DNA of 64,000 bases from Treponema sp. (lineage in GTDB: Bacteria > Spirochaetota > Spirochaetia > Treponematales > Treponemataceae), in the NCBI GenBank assembly GCA_017934745.1, contig JAGBIY010000003.1:91336-155335 (forward strand), given 5' to 3'. Below are positions 8,429 to 16,954 of the stretch, piece by piece (the stretch's first letter is position 1; each line of letters begins with the position of its first letter). The notes beneath the pieces are model-generated. The model saw nothing but the letters and a program-made list of their open reading frames with translations. It ran no database searches and had not been told where the DNA came from. Position numbers and translations under genes: made by a program.

Positions 8429-10927
8429 ATGCTTACACTCAAGTTCGGTGGAACTTCTATGGGAAATGCCAGAAGGATTCTGGATTCAACGGACATAATG
8501 ATTGGCAGGGCAAAGGACGACAGAACCAGCGTCATCGTCTCGGCGGTGGCTGGAGTGTCGAACTCGTTGCAGGAGGCCATCGACAATGCGGTGGCAGGCA
8601 ACGACCCTACCTCTTCAATCGAGAACCTCAGAAAGATACATTCGGAAATTTGCGCGGAAATTCATTCGACGTTGGCTGATTTCGATTCAAAAGACGTGAT
8701 GAAGAAAATCGAGCCGAATTTCGTGGAACTCGAAAAGCTTTTGAGCGGAGTCGCCACGTTCGGCGAGTGCCCGAAGTCAATCCACTGCAGAATCATGGGA
8801 ATGGGCGAGCTCTGTTGCGTCCCAATCGTGAAGGAAGTCCTCCTCGCTAAAAAGCAGAGCGTCCTGCTCCTGGACTCAAGAAAATACATCTACACGACAG
8901 GAAACCAGAAGGAAGGCGACCCGGACTACGCGCGCACGGCGGCCGCCCTCGCGCCATACAGGGACGGAGCGGAACCGAACCAGGCGCGCATCCTCCTCTT
9001 CCCCGGTTTCGTCTGCGCATGGTCGAAGAACTCGGAGACGGAACCCGCGATGGGCTTGCTCGGAAGGAACGGCTCGGACTTCTCGGCATCGATTGTGGCT
9101 TCCGCGCTCGGCTCGTCAAAATGCGAATTCTGGACGGACGTTGACGGAATCTACACCGCGGACCCGCGCGTCGTTCCCGACGCGATTCTCGTGGAGGACA
9201 TGACGTACGAAGAGGCGATGGAGCTTTCGTTCTTCGGCTCGAAAGTGCTCCATCCAAAGACGCTCGCTCCGCTCGCCGCGAAGGGCATAGAAGCGTGGAG
9301 CCTGAACTCGCACAATCCGTCGGCAAGGGGAACGAGAATCGGAAAAGGCCCGTTCGAGTCCGAAAAGAACGCGGGTCCAGTGCGCGGAATCTCATGCTTG
9401 AAGAACACGGCTCTCGTCTCCGTCTCTGGAAGCGGCATGAAGGGAAAGACCGGAGTCGCCGCGAGAATCTTCCAGGCCGTCACGAGGGCGGGAATCTCCA
9501 TGCTCCTCATCACCCAGTCAAGCTCCGAGTACACGATTTCGTTCTGCGTGAAGCAGAGCGAGGCGGAAAAAGTGAAAGAGGCGTTGAGCGCGGAATTCGC
9601 CCTTGAGATAAGGGACGGCCTCCTCAACAAGATTTCGGTCGCGGAGAACACGGCAATCGTCTCAATCGTCGGCGACAACATGAAGAAGAACTGCGGCGTG
9701 GCGGGAAAATTCCTCAACTCGCTCTCAAGCAGGGGCATCAACATCCAGGCAATCGCCCAGGGTTCGAGCGAGAGGTCTATTTCGGTCGTAATCGACGGAG
9801 AATTCGGTGACATCGCCGTGAAGGCAGCGCACCTCTTCTTCTTCAACACGGCGCAGCCTATCGAGGTTTTCGCGTTCGGAGCGGGAACAATCGGAGGCGC
9901 GCTGCTTGAGCAAATCCGCGACCAGCACGACAAGCTCCTCTCCCAGAACGTGGACATCAAAGTCTGCGCGATTTCGACACTCGAAGGAATGATAATCGAC
10001 GGAAACGGAATCGACTTGAGCAAGGACTGGAGGGAAGAGATAAAGAAATCCGGAAAGAAGACGAACCTGGACGAGATTCTCGACTTCGTGAAAGAGAACA
10101 AGCCGCTGAACCCGGTTTTCGTGGACTGCACGGCAAGCTACGACCTGCCAGAAAGGTACCTCGACATCTTCAAGGCGGGAATGAGCATCGCCACCCCGAA
10201 CAAGAGGGCGAACTCGATGACGATGGAATTCTACAGGCAGCTCAGGGACGTGGCGAACGCGAACCACTGCCGCTTCCTCTACGAGACGAACGTGGGCGCA
10301 GGGCTTCCAATCATCGACACGCTGCAGAACCTCTTCAAGTCTGGAGACTCGCTCACGGGCTTCAACGGAATCATGTCGGGTTCCCTCTCGTACATTTTCG
10401 GGAAACTCGACGAGGGCAAGAAATTCTCGGAGGCGGTGAAAGAAGCGAAGGAGCTCAAGTACACGGAGCCTGACCCACGCGACGACCTGAAGGGAACGGA
10501 CGTCGCCAGAAAAGCGTTGATAATAGCGCGCGAGGCCGGAATCCCAATCGAACTGGACGACATAAAGATGAATTCTATTTTCCCGGAAGGATTCTCAATC
10601 GAAGGGACCGTGGACGAATTCATGAAGAGGCTGCCGGAGGTCGATTCGTACTTTGAAAAGAAGATGGCGGAGTTGAAGAAAGAGAACAAGGTCATCAGGA
10701 TGGGAGCCTCGATAAAGGACGGCAAAGTCTCTGTCGGTCTTTTGGAAGTGGGACCTGAGGACCCGCTCTACGGAGTGCGCGGCGGCGAGAACGCATTCGT
10801 CTTCCAGACAGCGCGCTACACGCCGATTCCGCTCACTGTAAGGGGCTACGGCGCGGGCGCGGGCGTCACGGCTGCCGGAGTCTTCGGAGATATCCTTAGA
10901 ACAGTTTCGTTTAACCCGACGAAATAA
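8429..10927 (+). CDS. thrA: Bifunctional aspartokinase / homoserine dehydrogenase
   Basis: Catalyses the first and third steps from aspartate to homoserine (threonine and methionine branch). Residues 1-300 are the aspartokinase (start MLTLKFGGTSMG, then FTDVDGIYTADPR-type block with WTDVDGIYTADPR), about 310-460 hold two ACT regulatory repeats, and from about 477 the homoserine dehydrogenase begins with a nucleotide-binding FGAGTIGG; ETNVGAGLPII and NGIMSGSLSYI are the active-site blocks. Length of 832 aa matches the fused enteric-type enzyme, so feedback inhibition through the ACT domains is expected. AGGAG lies seven bases before the ATG. The gene diverges from parE and is followed by repeat copy 2. 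Confidence 0.96.
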   Translation: MLTLKFGGTSMGNARRILDSTDIMIGRAKDDRTSVIVSAVAGVSNSLQEAIDNAVAGNDPTSSIENLRKIHSEICAEIHSTLADFDSKDVMKKIEPNFVELEKLLSGVATFGECPKSIHCRIMGMGELCCVPIVKEVLLAKKQSVLLLDSRKYIYTTGNQKEGDPDYARTAAALAPYRDGAEPNQARILLFPGFVCAWSKNSETEPAMGLLGRNGSDFSASIVASALGSSKCEFWTDVDGIYTADPRVVPDAILVEDMTYEEAMELSFFGSKVLHPKTLAPLAAKGIEAWSLNSHNPSARGTRIGKGPFESEKNAGPVRGISCLKNTALVSVSGSGMKGKTGVAARIFQAVTRAGISMLLITQSSSEYTISFCVKQSEAEKVKEALSAEFALEIRDGLLNKISVAENTAIVSIVGDNMKKNCGVAGKFLNSLSSRGINIQAIAQGSSERSISVVIDGEFGDIAVKAAHLFFFNTAQPIEVFAFGAGTIGGALLEQIRDQHDKLLSQNVDIKVCAISTLEGMIIDGNGIDLSKDWREEIKKSGKKTNLDEILDFVKENKPLNPVFVDCTASYDLPERYLDIFKAGMSIATPNKRANSMTMEFYRQLRDVANANHCRFLYETNVGAGLPIIDTLQNLFKSGDSLTGFNGIMSGSLSYIFGKLDEGKKFSEAVKEAKELKYTEPDPRDDLKGTDVARKALIIAREAGIPIELDDIKMNSIFPEGFSIEGTVDEFMKRLPEVDSYFEKKMAELKKENKVIRMGASIKDGKVSVGLLEVGPEDPLYGVRGGENAFVFQTARYTPIPLTVRGYGAGAGVTAAGVFGDILRTVSFNPTK

Positions 10928-10934
10928 AAAAATA

Positions 10935-11100
10935 GGTTGAATGTCGAGTTAATGCGGATTGTAAAAAATGGAAACAAGCTCCCGTCGGGAACCCGGTCAC
11001 AAAAACGGCAGTACCGCTTCGCGGTGGCTGAGTGTTTTTGTGACCGGAACCCCGACTCCGCTTGTTTCCATTTTTAGTTCGTAAAACTCGATATTCAGCC
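10935..11100 (-). repeat. Dispersed structured repeat, copy 2 (inverted orientation, TA flanks)
   Basis: The 166-bp element reads on the minus strand relative to the other copies. Its ends are inverted repeats (GGTTGAATGTCGAGTT and AACTCGATATTCAGCC), flanked by TA on both sides (10933-10934 and 11101-11102). Inside are complementary arms CCGGTCACAAAAAC and GTTTTTGTGACCGG around the conserved central hairpin, and outer arms AAAAATGGAAACAAGC and GCTTGTTTCCATTTTT. Both sets of arms differ in sequence from the other copies yet pair perfectly. The last base of the element and the flanking TA form the stop codon of the gene at 11100. Confidence 0.85.
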
Positions 11101-12332
11101 TACCAGTTTTTTGCAAGTTCGTTTGCGACTGTATTCATAAAAATGTTGTTAGCCGTCATATGGCAGCCACGTCCGTATGTACCTGTCGAGTAGCGGATGT
11201 AAACATTGTCTTTTGAGAAATCCGAGATTTCCTCCCCTTCCTCGATTTTTGTCATTGTAAAGCCGTTAGCATTGAAATAATCGAAAAGCTCGTCGGAATT
11301 TTTTGTCGGGACAACGTCGTCTTTGCTGTCGCTGAACATGAGGATTTTTGAAGTGGACTTCGGAGTGAAGAAGCAGTTGTAGTCTTCCATGCGGCTCCGT
11401 ATCGTTTTTCTGATGTCGCTGTCGGCGTTCAACATGTCGTCTTTGAGGCTGGCAGACCAAGCGTTTCCGGTCATGTTCACCTGCATGTCGTGAGACTTGT
11501 CCAGAAGTTCGTCGAGTATGCTTTCGTCAACGAAAACATCGCTGTTTGAAACTCCCAAGCCGGTCAAAGCGTTGTAGCTTGCGATTCCGAGCCAGATGAC
11601 GGCGGGCATCAATGGCGGGTTGTAATTGGCGATTGACTCGTCGACCACCGTGTTGATGTCGTAGCAGCCGCCGCCGGCGAAAGTCTTCGTGATGTTCACA
11701 TTCGAACCATAGAAAGAATCCGTGTCCACAATCTTCTGAACGTGCATTGCGGTCTGGCCGCCCTGGGAGAAGCCCACGTTGGCGAGTTTGTCCTCCCAAG
11801 TGTAGCCCTCTGACAAAAGCCACAACCTAGCGCAAATCAGGGCATGCAAAGCGGTCTTCGCGTTCACGTCCCCGTAGGCGAACGCCTGCGTCTCGTCTTT
11901 TGAGGCTCCAAAACCTATCAAATCAGCCTCCACGGCGATTGCGTTTGTCGAAGCCGACATCAAAGGAAGGAAGTCGCTCGTCTCGCTCACGGAAGGAGCT
12001 TCGGCGTTGTCGGTCATGGCTCCGTGGTGGACGAGAACCATGAAAGGAGCCTTCGACTTGCTCTCGTACAGGCTGGAAGTCATCATGATTGCAGCGGAGG
12101 CAGTGACTTTCTCCCCCGCCACGTTCTCAGTCGGATAATTGAAGACAATCTTCTTGAGCGCGACCGCATCCGCATCCTCGGAAGGCTTGTACGAACAATC
12201 CACGGCGGGCTGGACGACAAGCTCGGAAAGAGAGACCGCATAGGATTTTGCGCCACTGGCTTCCTCGGTCTTGTGGCAGGAGGAGAGCAACAAGGCGGAC
12301 GACAAAATTAAAAGCAGACAAAACTTTTTCAT
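11100..12332 (-). CDS. Lipoprotein alpha/beta hydrolase
   Basis: A 410-residue exported lipoprotein (signal MKKFCLLLILSSALLLSSC, Cys19 as lipid anchor). The hydrolase fold shows the nucleophile elbow GFSQGG, a likely catalytic Asp in SDSKDDVVP and a likely His in GRGCHM near the C-terminus. It resembles secreted lipase/esterase or prolyl-oligopeptidase-like enzymes; the substrate is unknown. In a pectin-using bacterium an acyl or acetyl esterase role is possible but unproven. The stop codon is created at the boundary of repeat copy 2, so the element may have trimmed or set the C-terminus. Confidence 0.85.
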   Translation of the reverse strand: MKKFCLLLILSSALLLSSCHKTEEASGAKSYAVSLSELVVQPAVDCSYKPSEDADAVALKKIVFNYPTENVAGEKVTASAAIMMTSSLYESKSKAPFMVLVHHGAMTDNAEAPSVSETSDFLPLMSASTNAIAVEADLIGFGASKDETQAFAYGDVNAKTALHALICARLWLLSEGYTWEDKLANVGFSQGGQTAMHVQKIVDTDSFYGSNVNITKTFAGGGCYDINTVVDESIANYNPPLMPAVIWLGIASYNALTGLGVSNSDVFVDESILDELLDKSHDMQVNMTGNAWSASLKDDMLNADSDIRKTIRSRMEDYNCFFTPKSTSKILMFSDSKDDVVPTKNSDELFDYFNANGFTMTKIEEGEEISDFSKDNVYIRYSTGTYGRGCHMTANNIFMNTVANELAKNW

Positions 12333-12544
12333 AATTTTCCCCTATCGTTTTTTAATAAACCTGTTCGGAAACTTCTGTTTCGGAACAACTCTGATTAAAA
12401 CAAAGTTAAAACCATCTTAATATTAGTGTATAACATCATGAATGTCGAGTTTGCGAATATCGTAATCCAACCTACATTTAAAAACTCAACGTCTATCGAA
12501 ATCAGATTGGCATTTTGCTAAACTAAGACTGAAAAAGGGAAAAC
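12333..12544. other. Intergenic region before parC
   Basis: The 212 bases between the divergent hydrolase and parC genes hold a 26-nt imperfect palindrome (12362-12387), a stretch near 12441-12502 bounded by GAATGTCGAGTTT and AAAACTCAACG that recalls the ends of the dispersed repeat without its core, and an extended -10 box TGCTAAACT (12516-12524) for parC. Nothing coding is visible. Confidence 0.5.
12362..12387. repeat. 26-nt imperfect palindrome, copy A
   Basis: TGTTCGGAAAC, a four-base loop and GTTTCGGAACA pair with one mismatch. Same length and core as the copies at 24347 and 40257. It lies about 30 bases upstream of the lipoprotein hydrolase start. Confidence 0.6.
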
Positions 12545-14506
12545 ATGGCATACGTAAAAAATCTATTCGACAAAAACTTCATTGAATACGCGAGCTACGT
12601 CATTCGTGACAGGGCGATTCCAGACATCGAGGACGGGCTCAAGCCGGTGCAGAGGCGCATCATGCACACGCTCTTCGAAATGGACGACGGCAGGTTCCAG
12701 AAAGTCGCGACAGTCGTTGGAAGGTGCATGAAGTACCATCCGCACGGAGACGCTTCGATTGGAGGCGCACTCGTTGTGCTCGCGAACAGGGACTACTTCA
12801 TAGAGAAGCAGGGAAACTTCGGGAACATCTACACTGGAGACGGAGCGTCCGCGCCGCGATACATAGAGTGCCGGGTGAATCCGCTGGCGAAGGATTTCCT
12901 CTACAACCCCAACATCACGAACTACGTCCCAAGCTACGACGGACGAAGCAAGGAGCCGACCGTCTTCCGCGCGAAGCTTCCGCTGGTGCTGCTCACAGGA
13001 GCGGAGGGAATCGCGGTCGGAATGAACACGAAGATTCCGACTTACAACATACGGGAAGTAATCGAGGCGGAAAAGAAGTGCCTGAACGGAGAGAAATTCC
13101 ACCTGAACCCGGATTTCCAGACTGGCGGACTCATCGACGTGTCCAATTTCAAGGACGGCTCTGGAAAAATCATCACCAGGGCGAAGCTCGATTTGTCGGA
13201 CGAGAAGAAAATCGTCATAACGGAGCTTGCTTACCCGAGCAACTCCAACACGCTCATCAACTCAATCGAGAACGCGGCGAAGAACGGCAAGGTGAAAATT
13301 TCGGCGATACACGACTTCACGGCGAAGGACGTGAACATAGAGCTCAAGCTTCCGCGCGGAGTCTACGCGAAGGACGTGGTGGACTCTCTCTACGCCTACA
13401 CGGAATGCGAGCAGTCGGTGACGTGCAACATGCTCGTCATCAAGGACAACATGCCGACGCAGATGACAGCGACCGAAATCATCGAATACCACGCGAAGCA
13501 GCTCCAGACGATTTTGAAGGACGAACTCGAATTCGAGAAGAACGCGCTCACGGACAAGCTCCATCTCCGAACGCTCGAACGCATTTTCGTGGAGGAGAGA
13601 ATCTACAAGAGCATAGAGACGCAAAAGACGCAGGAGGCGGTGGAGAAGGCCGTCAGGAACGGATTCGTGCCACACGCGGCCGAGCTTGTGCGCCCGATTT
13701 CGGCGGAGGACATCGAGCATCTGCTTTCGATTCCAATCAGGAGAATCTCCCTCTACGACATGGGCAAGAACAAGGCGGAAGTCACTTCGATAAACAAGCG
13801 GCTCAAGGAAATCAACAAGACTCTCAAGAACCTCGTGGGCTACGCAATCGAATATCTGGATTCAATAGAAGAGAAACTGAAGGCCGCCAAATTCGACACG
13901 AAAAGGAAGACGACCGTGAAGAAATTCTCGGCGACCGACGCGAAGGAAATCGCCAAAAGGGACATTCCATTGAGGTACGACGACAAGGGCTATCTCGGCA
14001 CGCAGGTCTCAGGCGGCTCGGAAGTCTTGAGGGTCTCGGAATTCGACAAAATCATCTGCATGAGGAAGAACGGAATGTTCACGGCGATGGACGTTCCGAA
14101 CAAAGTCTTCATCGACAAGGGCGCGTGGTTCATCGGCTTCGCGGACAAGGAGGAGGTCTCGAAAATCCTCTTCACGGTCATTTTCCGCGACCCGGAGACG
14201 AAAATCGCCTCGATAAAGCGCACGAGAATTCCCACATGGATTTTGAACAGGGACTACTTCCTCGCCCCCGACGGAATGGAAGTGCTGCACGTGGACATGA
14301 GGGAGAACTTCACTTTCGAGTTGAAATACGCGAAGAAGCCGAGGGTGCAGATTCTTTCCGAGAAGTTCAACGCGGGCGACTTCGAGGAGAAGGGCTTGAA
14401 GACGCTCGGAGTCAGGCTTTCGGCGAGGGAGTGCGAGGGCGTTTCCGTGGAGGGCGAGAACAAGGGAGAAGCGACTCTCTTTGACGAGGCGGAGGATTTG
14501 AAATGA
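12545..14506 (+). CDS. parC: DNA topoisomerase IV subunit A (type IIA, ParC-like)
   Basis: DNA-cleaving subunit of topo IV; the partner is the ParE at 6223. The active-site tyrosine is Tyr106 in ASAPRYIECR, and the upstream winged-helix block KYHPHGDASIGGAL is present, as is the coiled tower region (about 340-470). At 653 aa it is shorter than GyrA or enteric ParC: the C-terminal part after about residue 480 is short and shows no clear GyrA-box, so it probably lacks a full DNA-wrapping pinwheel. The leader has GGG-rich spacing (AAAGGGAAAAC). It overlaps the next gene by four bases (ATGA), so the two are translationally coupled. Confidence 0.9.
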   Translation: MAYVKNLFDKNFIEYASYVIRDRAIPDIEDGLKPVQRRIMHTLFEMDDGRFQKVATVVGRCMKYHPHGDASIGGALVVLANRDYFIEKQGNFGNIYTGDGASAPRYIECRVNPLAKDFLYNPNITNYVPSYDGRSKEPTVFRAKLPLVLLTGAEGIAVGMNTKIPTYNIREVIEAEKKCLNGEKFHLNPDFQTGGLIDVSNFKDGSGKIITRAKLDLSDEKKIVITELAYPSNSNTLINSIENAAKNGKVKISAIHDFTAKDVNIELKLPRGVYAKDVVDSLYAYTECEQSVTCNMLVIKDNMPTQMTATEIIEYHAKQLQTILKDELEFEKNALTDKLHLRTLERIFVEERIYKSIETQKTQEAVEKAVRNGFVPHAAELVRPISAEDIEHLLSIPIRRISLYDMGKNKAEVTSINKRLKEINKTLKNLVGYAIEYLDSIEEKLKAAKFDTKRKTTVKKFSATDAKEIAKRDIPLRYDDKGYLGTQVSGGSEVLRVSEFDKIICMRKNGMFTAMDVPNKVFIDKGAWFIGFADKEEVSKILFTVIFRDPETKIASIKRTRIPTWILNRDYFLAPDGMEVLHVDMRENFTFELKYAKKPRVQILSEKFNAGDFEEKGLKTLGVRLSARECEGVSVEGENKGEATLFDEAEDLK

Positions 14507-15399
14507 AGCTTGGACTGAAGGCGCTTTTGGCAAAGCACAGGAAAGTCACGAAGAAGAACCTGGGAAAACTCATCTACACGCTCTTTTTGATGTCGATTAT
14601 TGAAAGTTTCATGTCGCTCATGCTGCTGGGGCCGATTCTTCGGACATCTGCTGGCGACACCGCTTCATACGCGCTCTTCGCACTGGGCACACTGTTCTTC
14701 TTCCTGCTGCAGTTCGGCTTCGCCTCCATGCTGCTCAGGATGACTCGTAACGAATTCGTCACGCTCGGCTTCCTCTTCTACGGCTTCACCCGCCCGAAAA
14801 TCTCGCTGGGTCCGGCGGCCGCGTTCACAATCATGGCGTTCATCGTCATTTTCATCTCAAGGTTCCTCTTCGCCTTCATCTTTCCGGAATTGCTGGAGGT
14901 CGCGACCAAGTCGCCTGCGGAAATATTGAATACAGCGGAGCAGGCTCAGTCGGCGGAGGCCTTGGCGGGAAACACGGAACTCGTCATGCAGTCCAAGGCT
15001 CTCGTCTACCCTTCCCTGATTTTTCTGGCGGCGTTCACATTCCTCGCGCTCATTCCGTTCGCGTTCACCTTCCAGTTCAAGCTGGACAACCAGAAGAAAT
15101 CCGTGTTCTGGGCGATGAAGAAGAGCCTATCCACAGTCTTCACCGACTTCAACTACATAAAGACAATCGCGCTCGCATTCCTAGCCTCGTGGAAGCGGAT
15201 TCTGCTCGCACTCCCGATTTCGGCGCTGATGTTCATCAGCATCATCTCCGGGGGAACGCTCATCACAATCGTCTTCCACTTCTTCTTCCTTTTGAATTTC
15301 TACACCGCCCTGATTCAGATAATGATGGCAGTCCCGATAGTCTACCAGGACGCCACTCAGGCGACGGAAAAAGGGCTTCTCATCGACGTGAAAATCTGA
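14503..15399 (+). CDS. Multipass membrane protein of unknown function
   Basis: A 298-residue integral membrane protein with about six hydrophobic segments (near residues 25-45, 60-80, 105-130, 170-195, 225-245, 250-275). The starting ATGA overlaps the parC stop. The conserved Arg/Lys-rich loops between segments suggest the cytoplasmic faces. It resembles uncharacterised DUF975-like integral membrane proteins in layout, but I cannot assign a family. Coupling with parC may be positional only. A 24-bp repeat array follows 11 bases after its stop. Confidence 0.75.
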   Translation: MKLGLKALLAKHRKVTKKNLGKLIYTLFLMSIIESFMSLMLLGPILRTSAGDTASYALFALGTLFFFLLQFGFASMLLRMTRNEFVTLGFLFYGFTRPKISLGPAAAFTIMAFIVIFISRFLFAFIFPELLEVATKSPAEILNTAEQAQSAEALAGNTELVMQSKALVYPSLIFLAAFTFLALIPFAFTFQFKLDNQKKSVFWAMKKSLSTVFTDFNYIKTIALAFLASWKRILLALPISALMFISIISGGTLITIVFHFFFLLNFYTALIQIMMAVPIVYQDATQATEKGLLIDVKI

Positions 15400-15410
15400 T
15401 GGAAAATTGT

Positions 15411-15629
15411 GCTTCGACTACGCTCAGCAACCATGCTTTGACTACGCTCAGCAACCATGCTTCGACTACGCTCAGCAACCGGCTTCAGTCGGTGAGCGTA
15501 GTCGAGCCGCGGTCGGTGAGCGAAGTTGAACCGCGGTCGGTGAGCGAAGCCGAACCGCGGTCGGTGAGCGAAGCCGAACCGCGGTCGGTGAGCGATGTCG
15601 AGCCGCGGTCGGTGAGCGTAGTCGAACCG
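15411..15629. repeat. Array of 24-bp repeats, 3 forward then 6 inverted
   Basis: Three units of GCTTCGACTACGCTCAGCAACC (plus ATG spacer, starting at 15411, 15435, 15459) are followed by six units of GTCGGTGAGCGNAGNCGA type (starts 15488, 15512, 15536, 15560, 15584, 15608). The second set contains the reverse complement of the first, so the array can fold back on itself. Strict 24-nt spacing with no variable spacers excludes CRISPR. Similar short TTCGAC-AAGCTCAGC-type repeats are scattered through many bacterial genomes. Confidence 0.85.
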
Positions 15630-15648
15630 AAAATGGAAAATTGAAAAA

Positions 15649-16242
15649 ATGAAAGTACCTACGACAAATTCATCGACGGAAAGCGTGATAAAAGGCTCGC
15701 GATTCCTCTCAGAGTCGTTCATGATTTCGTCCCAGGCGGAAGTCAGAGAACTCATCAAGAAGCAGAAGCAGAAGTACGCCGACGCGACCCACGTCTGCCA
15801 CGCCTTCATCTGCGGGAAGAACGCGGAGATAATGGGCATGAGCGACGACGGAGAGCCGGGCGGAACCGCCGGGAGGCCGATGCTCGACGTGCTCAAGGGC
15901 AGGGGCGTAACGAACATCCTCGTGACGGTTACGAGATGGTTCGGCGGCACGCTGCTCGGAACGGGCGGACTCGTGAAAGCCTACGGCGACGGAGCGAAGG
16001 ACGTGCTTGAGGCAACGGCGTTCGAGGAGCTCGTGGAAAAAAGCGCATTCTCTCTCGAATGCGACTACCAGCAGTACCAAATCGTAAAGAAAATCTTCGA
16101 AGGCTATCCAATTTCCGACACCACGGAAGACTTTGGCGAGCTGATAGCGATTTCCGGCCAAATCCACGCAGCGGAATTCGAAAGCTTCAAAAGCACAGTC
16201 TTCGACAAGACGAACGGCAAAGTGGAAGTCGGAATACAGTGA
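15649..16242 (+). CDS. yigZ: YigZ/IMPACT family protein
   Basis: A 197-residue member of the YigZ (UPF0029/IMPACT) family, cytoplasmic. The hallmark SDDGEPGGTAGRPML is present at about residues 64-78, followed by TVTRWFGGTLLGTGGLVKAY. The C-terminal third is the ferredoxin-like domain typical of the family. The biochemical role is unsettled; the eukaryotic relative acts on translational control through Gcn1. There is no clear Shine-Dalgarno before the ATG, and the gene begins 20 bases after the repeat array. Confidence 0.92.
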   Translation: MKVPTTNSSTESVIKGSRFLSESFMISSQAEVRELIKKQKQKYADATHVCHAFICGKNAEIMGMSDDGEPGGTAGRPMLDVLKGRGVTNILVTVTRWFGGTLLGTGGLVKAYGDGAKDVLEATAFEELVEKSAFSLECDYQQYQIVKKIFEGYPISDTTEDFGELIAISGQIHAAEFESFKSTVFDKTNGKVEVGIQ

Positions 16243-16249
16243 CTTTTTC

Positions 16250-16275
16250 TTGACAGAATTTTTTTAAGCTATAAT
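16250..16275 (+). promoter_or_regulatory. Predicted promoter, short spacer
   Basis: TTGACA (16250-16255) and TATAAT (16270-16275) match the consensus but are only 14 bases apart. The -10 lies just before a good Shine-Dalgarno (GGAGG, 16281-16285) for the gene at 16292, so the leader would be about 10 nt. Confidence 0.5.
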
Positions 16276-16291
16276 TTTTCGGAGGAAAAAC

Positions 16292-16924
16292 ATGGACGGA
16301 TTTGAAAAAGACGAGCTGCTGAAGAAGTGCATTCTCGAAAAAGCAGAAAAAGACGGCTGCGTAGTCGTCTGCGCGTTCGACGACGACCCAAACCACAAAA
16401 ACCGCCGCAACACGAAACGGTCTCGCATCCTGAAAGGCATCATACTCGAAAATCAGTTGAGCTATTGCTATTTCTTCAAGCGGAAGTCGAAGATAGAAAC
16501 TGTAGATTATTTTGCCGTGTTCGGAAATCCAGAAGAAACTAGGGAAATCATCGAAAAGAATTGGGAGTCTTCCCGACTTCTTAATTTTTACGACGACATA
16601 CCGGCTATCCTTGAGGGGAAAAGTTTCAATCATCCCGTGACCGACAAAGAATATGAGTTATTTGAAAAGCGACATGAGCTTCATCTGGGCGAGGAAAATC
16701 TCAATCTGCTGCCTTATTCTGTTGGGCCATGGATATATGACTCACGAGCTCACATATACCGCTCAGGTCAGTTCCTTTGTTCGCTCCACTTTCCGACTGA
16801 TAAAAATCCTGAATACGTCGCGTCAATCGGCATAGTCCGTCTAATCGGTGTTCACATAAAAACAATCACCGCAAAAACTCTGGAAGAGATATCAGACGGA
16901 ATGAAAAATTGGAAAAAAGACTAA
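16292..16924 (+). CDS. Hypothetical protein (210 aa)
   Basis: Not recognised. The ATG follows GGAGGAAAAAC, a strong ribosome site, and its own promoter. The protein is soluble, rich in charged residues and cysteine-poor, with no signal peptide. Codon use is looser and more A/T-rich than in neighbouring genes, especially after about residue 90, which suggests a recent arrival. It is followed 30 bases later by the AAA-ATPase/nuclease-like gene, which has its own -10 box, so the two may form an accessory pair but need not be one operon. Confidence 0.65.
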   Translation: MDGFEKDELLKKCILEKAEKDGCVVVCAFDDDPNHKNRRNTKRSRILKGIILENQLSYCYFFKRKSKIETVDYFAVFGNPEETREIIEKNWESSRLLNFYDDIPAILEGKSFNHPVTDKEYELFEKRHELHLGEENLNLLPYSVGPWIYDSRAHIYRSGQFLCSLHFPTDKNPEYVASIGIVRLIGVHIKTITAKTLEEISDGMKNWKKD

Positions 16925-16941
16925 AGTGCGGCAAAATCGGC

Positions 16942-16947
16942 TATAAT
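16942..16947 (+). promoter_or_regulatory. -10 box 7 nt before the ATG
   Basis: TATAAT ends seven bases before the ATG at 16955, with no Shine-Dalgarno between, consistent with leaderless transcription. Confidence 0.5.
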
Positions 16948-16954
16948 AAAAAGC

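Noticed and set aside
15411-15629. Possible CRISPR array
   Set aside because: Units abut with no variable spacers, change orientation, and no cas gene is near.
15189-15644. Open frame running through the 24-bp array
   Set aside because: It stays open only because 24 is a multiple of three; it starts inside the membrane protein gene and has no known domain.
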